From: Archivesica marissinica
Taxonomy: Eukaryota; Mollusca; Bivalvia; Venerida; Vesicomyidae
Assembly (NCBI GenBank): GCA_014843695.1
Contig: CM026390.1
Coordinates: forward strand, 12,750,904 to 12,814,903
Direction: 5' to 3'
Length of the DNA stretch: 64,000 nt
In this document: piece after piece, positions 30,914 to 42,700 of the stretch
How positions within the stretch are numbered: the first letter of the stretch is position 1
How the letters are laid out: every line of letters begins with the position of its first letter
Notes under the pieces: model-generated
Seen by the model: the letters and a program-made list of their open reading frames with translations, nothing else
What the model was told of the DNA's origin: nothing
Database searches by the model: none
Translations under genes and position numbers: made by a program

Positions 30914-31346
30914 CTCACGATCCTAGGTCAAAATGTTTGGTAGAAAGCGCGTGATTGCATCCTTAAATGGTATTATTTAACACATTTCAACATAGGATTA
31001 AAATACACGATATGACCATTGAATACGAGTGTTGTACGAGCTTACTGGACAAGATTTTGTATGAAAAATGTAAAAAAGCAAGAGGGGCCCCCAGTGGGCG
31101 AAGTATGGATCCCTATGGTGACTACTACGACCATGTCGCCCTGTAAGTTTAAGCTTATTTATTTTACAACGATTGCGAAACAAGCTTTAACAACTTATAT
31201 TACCCACTCTCGTTGGCTCGGATGAAAGCGTAAATGTGGTCATTCGTGTGGGAGGAAACCGGAGTCCTCGGAGAAAACCCACCCATTCGATCTGGCGACC
31301 ACCGTACCATCTCACATACTTCCCTGTCGCCCTCTAGAATAAGCCA
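30914..31346. mobile_element. CAGGG-type MITE interrupted by a SINE
   Basis: 30914-31148 and 31321-31346 are the two parts. A type 4 SINE (31150-31322) lies between, and GTCGCCCT occurs at both junctions as its target duplication. Confidence 0.75.
31150..31322 (-). mobile_element. tRNA-derived SINE, type 4, head truncated
   Basis: Minus strand: TTATTTATTTTACAACGATT tail to CATCTCACATACTTCCC. Inserted in a CAGGG-type MITE. Confidence 0.8.
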
Positions 31347-31504
31347 TGTTCCTCTTTTCATCGACGTAGGGATTTTCATCGAGGTAAATACAGACGTTAA
31401 TTACTTTAGTCATCATATATCATAATACCATTACAAATCACTGTAACATTTATGTACAATATATCTCCGTCATCATTACAATCATGATCTCTGAACACAT
31501 TGTA

Positions 31505-31793
31505 AATATTAATAATTTTTTTAATTTTTATTTAAAGTCGCACCAAAATCTTACACTGTAGGTGTGGTCATGTAGCGACTCTCCAGCTGTTAATGGCGGA
31601 GGAAGACCCTGGATGCCCCTATGAGCATTTACGAGTATTTACAGCACAGATGGCCACCTGGTTAGAACCACCGACCTTCCACAAGCCAGATGGATAGCTT
31701 CCTCGCATAAACGATTTCAAAACCCTCAGCGAGGTGAGAGGCAAGTGATTTAAAGTCAATGACTGTAACCACTCGGCCACGGACTCTTTCATT
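31505..31793 (-). mobile_element. tRNA-derived SINE-like repeat, seventh head type
   Basis: Minus-strand head GAGTCCGTGGCCGAGTGGTT. The body contains GAAGCTATCCATCTGGCTTG, also found in the element at 4900-5170, and a left end TTTATTTAAAGTCGCACCAA. Confidence 0.62.
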
Positions 31794-31855
31794 GTAAATA
31801 AGCTGTATGTCATTGTGCTATTGTTTCAGATTGCAGGCAGCAATGTACTATCAGA

Positions 31856-32636
31856 CTTCACTAAGATAGTGGTACACTTTGTCTATCATCTGTACACAAT
31901 CTAAGCTTGTATAGTGCTTCACTAAGATAGTGGTACACTTTGTCTATCATCTGTACACAATCTAAGCTTGTATAGTGCTTCACTAAGATAGTGGTACACT
32001 TTGTCTATCATCTGTACACAATCTAAGCTTGTATAGTGCTTCACTAAGATAGTGGTACACTTTGTCTATCATCTGTACACAATCTAAGCTTGTATAGTGC
32101 TTCACTAAGATAGTGGTACACTTTGTCTATCATCTGTACACAATCTAAGCTTGTATAGTGCTTCACTAAGATAGTGGTACACTTTGTCTATCATCTGTAC
32201 ACAATCTAAGCTTGTATAGTGCTTCACTAAGATAGTGGTACACTTTGTCTATCATCTGTACACAATCTAAGCTTGTATAGTGCTTCACTAAGATAGTGGT
32301 ACACTTTGTCTATCATCTGTACACAATCTAAGCTTGTATAGTGCTTCACTAAGATAGTGGTACACTTTGTCTATCATCTGTACACAATCTAAGCTTGTAT
32401 AGTGCTTCACTAAGATAGTGGTACACTTTGTCTATCATCTGTACACAATCTAAGCTTGTATAGTGCTTCACTAAGATAGTGGTACACTTTGTCTATCATC
32501 TGTACACAATCTAAGCTTGTATAGTGCTAAACTAAGATAGTGGTACACTTTGTCTATCATCTGTACACAATCTAAGCTTGTATAGTGCTAAACTAAGATA
32601 GTGGTACACTTTGTCTATCATCTGTACACAATCTAA
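31856..32636. repeat. 61-bp tandem repeat, about 13 nearly identical copies
   Basis: Units begin CTTCACTAAGATAGTGGTAC at 31856 and recur every 61 bases to 32588. Only the last two differ at CTTCAC (CTAAAC). The near-identity points to recent amplification or a polished collapsed array. Confidence 0.96.
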
Positions 32637-32660
32637 AACCCTGCCATCATACTCTTGATA

Positions 32661-32880
32661 CGAGGGTTCCCACTGCCGGTCGCCAATGGCAACAAAAACA
32701 AATATTGGCGCTAAATTTTGTGAATTGGCGAAAATATTTGGTGTAACGTTTTTTTTGGGGCACATATTTTGTCAAATATTTATTTGTGTTAGGGTTAGCC
32801 AAGTTTTTTTAATTGGCTCCAGTGTTTTTCAATTGGCGACAGAAGTGGCGCAGACAAACATTCAGACAGAGGGAACCCTG
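32661..32880. mobile_element. MITE with CAGGGTTCCC ends, second copy
   Basis: Left AGGGTTCCCACTGCCGG, right GGGAACCCTG. GATAC stands on both sides as a target duplication. Inserted at the end of the 61-bp array. Confidence 0.82.
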
Positions 32881-33072
32881 GATACTCTTTATAACCTGTT
32901 ATGTTTCGGGTTTTATGCCTGCATCAGCACCATTTTGGGCTATATCGCCGGCGGGCAGTTTACCTAACAACACCTGTCCTGGGCAGGCTCTAGTGGTTAA
33001 CCAGTACTTGGGTGTACCAACCTCCATAAGAAACTGCCAACTTTTTCATATAAATGAGACACGGCCTGAGCT
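32881..33072 (-). mobile_element. tRNA-derived SINE, type 2, head missing
   Basis: TTTCGGGTTTTATGCCTGCA to ATATAAATGAGACACGGCCT in minus orientation. Confidence 0.8.
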
Positions 33073-33592
33073 CTAGCACAGTTTGTGCCTTCTGAGTTCT
33101 TTAGAAGAATTGCACAATATAATTATAACGACAGCACCAACTGAAGGTTCAAAACAGTTCCCAAATTTCAAACTCGATCTCCTAATGTTTGATTGGATGA
33201 AATGTATGCAAATCTCAGTCTCAACCAATCATATATAAGCGCAGATCTCCAAACCAATCAATCGTATCTAAGTGAAGGTCTCAGACTAAACCAATCATGT
33301 CGGTGATCAATTCACAGGATTAAGCAATAAAATGACATGTTATTTGATTGAACAGTCTGGCACATCTCTGAACGCAATCAATCATATTGCACGTTGTTTT
33401 GGTTGAACTGCTTAGAATAAGAACCAATCAGCGGTTGAACAACATGCAAATCTCAGAAGAGAGACTCAATCAAGCATGCTACTTGCTGATTGGTTGGTTG
33501 AGTCACATGCACATCTCAAACTCAATCAATCACAATACTCAAGTTTTATCTTATCTGGGAAACGTCTATAACCTTGGGGCCTGGTTAGATCA
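33073..33592. other. MAD2L1 3' flank with many CAATCA words
   Basis: No coding frame. ACCAATCA and TGATTGGTT words recur about ten times between 33185 and 33540, in both orientations, with AAATCTCA-type spacers, suggesting a very degenerate tandem repeat. One instance (33222-33238) is followed by ATATATAAGCGC. Confidence 0.55.
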
Positions 33593-33756
33593 TTACGTTT
33601 TCTTATAAGCCACCATAGTGTCCACTTTGTGTATGGTTGTAGTGAAAGACCGTAAACGAACTTCTTCAGAATTGGCAACAAATTCTGGTCCAGATTCTCC
33701 CCAGGCAGTGGGAACCTCCAGGTCCTTGTCCGTGTAAACTAGCAGGTCAAAACTAC
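33593..33756 (-). CDS. MAD2L1: MAD2L1 terminal coding exon
   Basis: Acceptor TGTTACAG. Encodes SFDLLVYTDKDLEVPTAW, GESGPEFVANSEEVRL and RSFTTTIHKVDTMVAYK, then KKT and TAA at 33595-33593. This is the mobile safety-belt segment that changes between open and closed MAD2 (family knowledge). Confidence 0.95.
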
Positions 33757-36700
33757 CTGTAACAGGAAATGTTTGTAATTATATACATGTAAGCATAAGC
33801 CAGGTTTCAAACCAGTGTTGCCATGGCAACGTCACCAACGTCTTTTAGAAATGACTAACTTAACTCAAAAGCATATGCTGCTGATAGTAGTCACCTTCAA
33901 TGCATCAGTGGTCACGGGTATATTATCATAAAATGGAATTAAATATATATACCTCCAAATGCTAAATTGGCATTTGACCTCGAAACTATAATAGCCAAAT
34001 TCATCTTTTGCTTGCCAAAGGCCTGTGGTTCTATCCGGATGACAGTCGCTCGGTGCTCGGAGATGGTCGATGGATTCTCAAGAGCGATTTAACTATTGTG
34101 TAATTGCGCAAAAATAAATTTGCATATACTAAGCAACATTTGTAGATAGTTTAAACATATTTTATTCAGAAAATAACATATAAGAATAAAGTGTTACAAG
34201 AGAAATAATTTGGATTGGAAAACAAGCATATTAAAATGCTTATACAAATTCCTTTCCATTTGTAGATAGGATATAAGACTCAATAAATTGAAACTTCCAA
34301 TTGCCTTTATCTGTTATAATGCAAAAGGGTCCCTGCGTGTGTGTATATATGTGCATCTTTAACACAGTTTGTTTCAACTTAACCCATTTCATTCTGGATA
34401 CATTTAAAGCGCGACGCTGCGTGCTGATCAGGATCTATGTTGTTTGCTACATAGCCAAGTGTCTTAGCAAGATCATCTGAATAGCAAACAGCATAGAGCC
34501 TGATCAGACGGCACGTTCCGTGGCGGTTGATCTGGCTCTATGTTCTTTGCAAATACTGTTTGAACGGTATCCAGAATGAAATGGGTTAAATGCAAAATCA
34601 ATTGGGGGAATATTTCTAGTTCACTTAAAACACAAAATTTAAAATGAGAATGAAAATATATTTTAAATGAATACACACATAGTTCTTCAATAAGTGGTAG
34701 AAATGTAACGGAGGCTGTGATCTGTCGGATAACCGCTTTAATCTCATTAGTCACTTCCTTCTCTGACTTCTCACGAGGCTTGCTAAAATGTACGAGATCA
34801 GTGCGATACAAATAGTTTAAAATATTATGTTTATAGTTTATACACATAAAAAACTGTTAAAAAGAAGGTCAACAAATTGTTCTATTACATCAGAAATTGA
34901 TCATACTGTGTGTTTTACGTTTATTTATCGTCGCTACCGGTTACCCATATGAGCGACGCCTCCTGAAGAGATTAGTCATTTTTGGAGGATAGTGCAATGA
35001 TACAGACAGAGACCCATTCCAGAGCCTCCTCTGGTTCTTTTCCGTACACGGTGTAAAGCACCGATACGAGACCTCGGTTTAAAGTCCCATCTGAAAGACT
35101 GTTAATTTTATTAGGGTCAGACGGAGATCGAACCTGTGAGGACTGGGAGGCGATGGTCAAGGATATTTTAAAATCTCATTAAGTGAGAGAGAGTAGCCCA
35201 TTAAACAGAACTACATAGACTGGGAACAGGCGTCGATATATTTTGTCTGGTCACTCGAATAAATATATTTTAACACCGAGACTATTAATTGGGCCGTATT
35301 GAGTGTCCGATCATAACAACGCCTGGGGAAAAGTGGGGGATTGTCTGTGTAATTATTGAGCATTAATCCTATTAATAGGCCTATTAGCATGTGACTTAAT
35401 TAATGACGTACTTGAATTGAAAACAAGGCACTGCAATGTTAATAAAACTTTATAATTGGCCGCCATTGTTTACGGGTCAATGGAACGATAAATAGTTTTA
35501 AAAAGTACAATGTGCATCTCATTTGACATATTTACTCAATATTTAAGCCGTCCTTAGTTCAATTACGCCGAATCAATCCATTACCATCTAAATGTAATAT
35601 TTAAATCCCGCCATCTCGTCAATATAACACAGAAACAGGACATTATATGTTTGCAATGTAAATGAGTCCATGGAAGCATTCGTGAATATTCGGAAATGAT
35701 CGTGTGTAATCGTGCCTGTTTCCGATAGAATTCCGTTTCTATATTTAGCGATATTATCTTATAGAGAAGAGTTGTCGTTCTTCAAATCTACACCCTCATA
35801 AAAGTGGGTGTAAGTAGATGGTATTACGATCGGAAATCCAGTTTCCCCAGGCTGTCATTTTGCCACAAGTTAAAAAGTGAAAAATCGACAGACTGGAACT
35901 ACATACTAAGGTGAAAAACAGGTTCCAATTAACTGAAAACGAGTAATTACACTTATAAATCATAATTGTTAATCGCTGCTAATTCTAGGAAGCCATTAAC
36001 ACAACTAACTGCCAACCCGGGTTCAATCCTCTGACCGGGAAGTATGTGAGATGGTACGGTGGCCGCCAGATCGGACAGGTGTGTTTTTTCCCCGTTTTCC
36101 TCCCACACGAATGACCACATTTACGCTTTCATACGCGCCAACGAGAGTAATTGTGGTCATTTGTGTGAGAGGAAACCCGGAGAAAACCCACCTGTCCGAT
36201 CTGGCGACCACCTCACATACTTCCCGGTCCGAGGATTGAACCCGGGTTGCATTGGTGAGAAGCGAGCGCGCTAACCATTGCGCTAATCGGATAGCATGTT
36301 ATGCATCAAACGACAACACCTGTTTGAACACTGATTGTTGAGAAAAAATAATATCTGTTTAAAGTTCAGGAAATCACATAATTTACTACTACTTTTTGAG
36401 TTATAGAGTAATGACTATAACTGCACTGTATACATTTGTATACAACGACAATCTGACACATTGCATCATCCACGCACATAGAAAGTGCCGATTCCAAAAT
36501 TTCCATGGTACGACACACGCCAATCATCTTTGATGTTGGCACCTTGGCATTGTGACCGTAACGTCGTTTAAACACCCGATCATGGGCATTATTGAAAGTT
36601 GGCAAGATCATACTATTCCCATTTACACAGACTGTCACGTGGACTGGTGTTCCTGTCGCTACGCAACAACAGTCAAATCATATAGCTGCTTTTAATTATC

Positions 36701-39700
36701 AATTATGAAAATCCTGTGAACATGGAGGATCTTTCTACACGAGTAGAATTGAATATGCATAACTTACCTGTCTGTTAGTGCTGTTTTATCACAGTCCACG
36801 TCAAACTGCCATCGTTCCAATACCTCATTTGTGTTCAGACTTTTTATTACTACAACAAGTTTATGTACTGTCATACTCAGTAACCATTCTGAAAAATAAT
36901 AATACATGTGTACTATATCTACAGCAAATTGTCCAATTAGCGCAGTGGTTAGCACGCTCGCTTCTCACCAATGTAACATGGGATCGATCCTCGGACCGGG
37001 AAATAAGTTAGATGGTACGGTGGTCGCCAGATCGGTTTTCTCCGGGGACACCGGTTTACTCCCAGACGAATGACCACATGACTTTCATCCGCGCCAACGA
37101 GAGTGATTAATATAAGTCGTTAACCCATCCCTTCATAGAGATTTAAGTTAATAAACTATTATATCTCCATACAAACGACAGCCATTTAGCTATCATGCAG
37201 TGAATAAGTAGTAGCCATATCTATCCCACCTCCATAGATATTACTGGGACTACATGATATTCTGGTCTTTCATATGAGCATTGGTTTGGCTACTACATTG
37301 TCAATGTCTGTCGTATTGGTAATGGGGCATCAAGAGGTGCTTCTATGAGGGAAGAGGTTAAAACTTGCTTCACAATCGTTGTAAAATAAATAAAGTTTAC
37401 ACACATGCTGTCACATCTCCACTATTTCGATATGAACTTGGTACTACTGGTAATACCGTAATTTGGCACGCAAAACGTTTGCCAGGTTAGTCAATAAAAG
37501 GGCAATCATTAGATGATGATTGAGCTTATTTACCCTCGCCTCCGGCGAACCATGTGGGCGAGCGGGCAATCATTAGATGATGATTGAGCTTATTTACCAT
37601 CACCTCCGGCGAACCATGTGGGCGAGCGGGCAATCATTAGATGATGATTGAGCTTATTTACCCTCACCTCCGGTGAACCATGTGGGCAATCATTAGATGA
37701 TGATTGAGCTTATTTACCCTCGCCTCCGGCGAACCATGTGGGCGAGCGGGCAATCATTAGATGATGATTGAGCTTATTTACCCTCACCTCCGGCGAACCA
37801 TGTGACAGAGCGGGCAATCATTAGATGATGATTGAGCTTATTTACCCTCACGTCCGGCGAACCATGTGGGCGAGCGGGCAATCATTAGATGATGATTGAG
37901 CTTATTTACCCTCACATCCGGCGAGCGGGCAATCATTAGATGATGATTGAGCTTATTTATCATCACGTCCGGTGAACCATGTGAGCGAGCGGGCAATCAT
38001 TACTTATCTAACTTACTTCATATAGTATTTATTTCAGCAGGTTTGGTGACGGGCAAGCCTTGTGTAAAGCTTTGATCAAATACTAGGGGTATATGCCCAG
38101 GTTACTCACATTTAAACCAAATAGCAACAAATATGCAAAACAAATGGTGTGGAGGACTGTGAATGAAAACCTGTGAAAAAGAGGAAATCTGCCAAAACAG
38201 CTTAACCCTTTCAACACCACAGACCTCTAAATAGGCTTACAAAAAAGTGTAGATCCAGATGAGCCGGCTCGTGACGAGCCGTCTCATCAGGATCTGCACT
38301 TTTTGTAAGTAATATTACAATTTTTAGAAAATAATTTACCCATTTTGATAAATGAACTGATCCAAATGTAATTTTCTTATTAATTTAATTGGTCTAAAAA
38401 TGTCATGGACCAGTCTATGTCAGTTACTTGGTGTTGAATGGGTTAAGATAATTTCTGACATTTTTATTTTGTCAAGATTTTGACCAGAAAAGAGGAAACT
38501 CTCTGAAAACAGTGAAAAGAAGAAGATTCACAGCAATAGGTTTTAGCCAGCATACAGATGAGTTCCAGACTCTTTATTCTCAATAAATCAGGCTAAAAAG
38601 TACAGATTACATTGGCATTTTGCCTTGTCAATTTCATATAACATACAGAAAATATGTAAATATACTTGTACAAGTAATAGACCACCCAGATAACAAAATT
38701 ATGATTTAAATATATTCAGGGATCATTCTAGAGGGCGATGTGGGCGAAATTGTCACCCTAGGCACCATGACATCGCCCTCTGGGGGCCCCACTTCTCCCT
38801 TTTTGGTTTTTACGATTTTCAAACAAAATTTTGTATAGTAAGATACACTGGCCCATTATAAAGCACTCCTTCTATTCAATGTTGTATTTAATGGTTATAC
38901 TCTGCATTTTAACCCTATTTTGCAGAAGTATATTAAAGAACACCATTTAAGGAAGCGATCACGCGCTTTCTCACTTCTCCCAAAAATTCTGACCTGTATA
39001 TTATATAATTATAAACAAAATCTGCAATTTCCAGGAATTCATTACAAAGTTAGTAAGTACATGTAGCAGTATACCACATAATTATGCAGTGGTGGCATCT
39101 ATGCTCGGCGTATTCCTATGCTCGGCGTATTTGTCCATTTACATCCGTATTTAAAATATTTATATAGTTCAAGGCTAATTTCGTTGACAGAGCTGAAGCA
39201 TGGTTCAATAGCATTTCGTTGCGTGTATCGGTAGCCTGATGCAACTGTCATGTGACTGGCCCAGCAGACGAATATTAACAAACAAATCATTGGGGGAATA
39301 TTTCCACCGAAACTAATACGGTGTATGAGCAATTCAGTTAGCTATCCGAATTTTAAAAATCTACACTTCACCCGAAAAATAGTTTCTATACCATTTCTGA
39401 TTAAGACCAATAAGTGTTTTTATTCAATGATGTACTATATCAAAATAAGATATTCAACAAGTTATGGTGGAAAAATAACAAGTACGCCGTGCATAGGTGC
39501 CCAAATAGAGTTCCCCATATGAACGGGTGCCGACCAGACACCGTTGCGATAGCTGTATTGAGCAGCAAGGCCACGTGATGAAGCTAAAATTGTGAACAAG
39601 AGTTTTTCGAAAGTTATTTTCACGACTTAAGAAAATAATAATATGTATACGACAAGTGCAATTAACGTTTTATACTTGTCATATGTTGGATTTAGACCGA

Positions 39701-42700
39701 GCATAGGTCTACCACTCCAACATATAATGACCAGTATAAAATGTTAATTGCACTTGCCGTATATTAACTCTAACTGTAGTAAATCACAGTCCACTTCTAC
39801 CTTTTATTTGTGAGATTACTTCCGCTAAGTATTTCTTTATGGCATCATCTGTACTCATGAGCAGCGTGAGCCCGTATTTTTGCTCCCTGGTGAACGTTTC
39901 TGGGGGATAGATCCCCCGCTGATACAGTATACTGTTGATACCATAATCTGAAATATACACAAAATATAAACACTATCATCTGGGAAATGTTTCTGTTGAA
40001 ATTATACATATTTTTATTCACACATCTTTATAATTTAAACATTACTTAAAGCAGCATTACATCGTAATAAAGGATGTTTTGGGTAAAATATAAATACTAA
40101 TGTGTGTGTGTTTACAAAAATCGAAATAGTCGCTCAGAAACGATAAAATTCCAATAAATTTAAACCGTCGTATACGCGAATTTGTTTATCAACACACGAA
40201 ATATAAACACGCACAGCGCGCATGCGTGAAACAACAGAGGATGTAGAAAACAACATATATATTTTGAACATGAAATACTATCTATCTGTCTTCCTCTAAT
40301 GTCGAACCCCTCGCAGGGATGTAGAAATGTCCCTAAAAAACTTAGCTAACAGAGGTATGAATCAACATATCAAAGACAAGAAATTTAATTAAAAAAGACA
40401 ACGTGGGACAAATGGGGTCGATGCATTCTGAATGTAAACAAGTGCGGACGATGCGTTCCGGTTGTAAACAAGTGCGTGACCGATCGACTCGGAAAGACCT
40501 ACTTTCAGTTTCAAGTTTGTTTTATCGCAAAAAAACACTGTTTACCAAATGAACATAATAATGTTAGAATGTGTAGCAGCATTGCTACTCATACGGGAAA
40601 AAATGGAATTTTTCAAATATATTTTATTTCATACGATGTAATGCTGCTTTAAAAGACAATAAAGTGTACTTTATATACATAGTTACATGTACCACGGCCT
40701 GTGTAAACACTGTGAAAATAGTCAAAAACACTGATAAGATCTTGGCCGCCATTTTGATAGGCAAATTTTATTACCGCCAATTTAAAGATTTGCCTAGTAA
40801 TGCTTTAATTGCAATAACTTTATTAATTAATTTTCGTTTCTTCAATAATATAAAATCTGGTATGATTTTAAAGGTATGGAAATGCACTTTTTAAATATTA
40901 TATTTATATTTTGACAATGATGTATAAATTATAAGAATTTAACTCTTTCAACACCTAGTAACTGACATGGACTGGTCCATGATATTCTTAGACCAATAAA
41001 TGAATAAGAAAATTACATTCGGACCAGTTCATTTATCAAGATGGGTAATTTGGTCTAAAATTAGTAATACTACTTGCAAAAAGTGCAGATCCTGATGAGA
41101 CGGCTCATCAGGATCTACACTTTTTGTAAGCCTATTTAGAGGTCTGTGGTGTTGAAAGGGTTAACTTGCACCTAATTTTGAAAGACTATTTTCACAGTTG
41201 AAATATTAATATACAAGTAAATTATTGTGTATTTGTTATTGATACCAAATTTGTGAAATGATCCAAAAATATGTCCATTGAGAGCTTTCCAACAACGTAC
41301 AAACCATGGTGATGGGATGAAGCATAAATATTTTACGAAGAAAACAAAATTACACTACTATACAATATATATATAATATCTTGTCAGCTTTGCCAATCAA
41401 AATGGGAGCCACAGTAGTAATGATGACGTCACACGGGAACTTTATATTGGTGTTCGATGTAGTTTGATGACTTAAATAGGATCTTGCAAGTTTCATAAAA
41501 TATGGTAGGAATTCACAAGAATAAGATCCTTTTTATCACATTACTACAGTAACAACAACCATAAATTTGAAGAAAAAATCTGTTTCTGTTTGCCAGTATA
41601 TTTTTGGAGCCTTATTACATGTACATAAAGGTGCATCCATACGCCGTAGTAAATAGTCCATGATAATCAAACAAACTTCAAGCAATTAATAAACAATGTT
41701 TTTAATCACATAAGCATTTTAATGATCTAAGCAGTTGATTTTCAACAAAATAAAGCACGAACATAAACAACATGTATGTAGAATGTGTATTGCAAGCTGT
41801 CAATGTCATACTGCGACCAATTAGAATCATTCCAGGTGTTATTACATGTGTGGATATATAAGAAAATATGTGATGACTGTATTACATTGAATACAACTTT
41901 ACAGACAAAGTTATGTGATAAAAAAAGTATTACACTGAATACAACTTTACAAAGTTATGTGATAAAAAAAGTATTACACAGAATACAACTTTACAAAGTT
42001 ATGTGATAAAAAAAGTATTACACTGAATACAACTTTACAGGCAAAGTTATGTGATAAAAAAAGTATTACACAGAATACAACTTTACAGACAAAGTTATGT
42101 GATAAAAAAAGTATTACACAGAATACAACTTTACAGACAAAGTTATGTGATAAAAAAAGTATTACACTGAATACAACTTTACAGACAAAGTTATGTGATA
42201 AAAAAAGTATTACACAGAATACAACTTTACAAAGTTATGTGATAAAAAAAGTATTACACTGAATACAACTTTACAGACAAAGTTATGTGATAAAAAAAGT
42301 ATTACACAGAATACAACTTTACAGACAAAGTTATGTGATAAAAAAAGTATTACACTGAATACAACTTTACAGACAAAGTTATGTGATAAAAAAAGTATTA
42401 CACAGAATACAACTTTACAGACAAAGTTATGTGATAAAAAAAGTATTACACTGAATACAACTTTACAGACAAAGTTATGTGATAAAAAAAGTATTACACA
42501 GAATACAACTTTACAGACAAAGTTATGTGATAAAAAAAGTATTACACTGAATACAACTTTACAGACAAAGTTATGTGATAAAAAAAGTATTACACAGAAT
42601 ACAACTTTACAGACAAAGTTATGTGATAAAAAAAGTATTACACTGAATACAACTTTACAGACAAAGTTATGCGATAAAAAAAGTATTACACTGAATACAA

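Noticed and set aside
31856..32636. CRISPR-like regular repeats
   Set aside because: Arrays here are head-to-tail repeats without unique spacers, in an intron-bearing animal genome with no cas genes.
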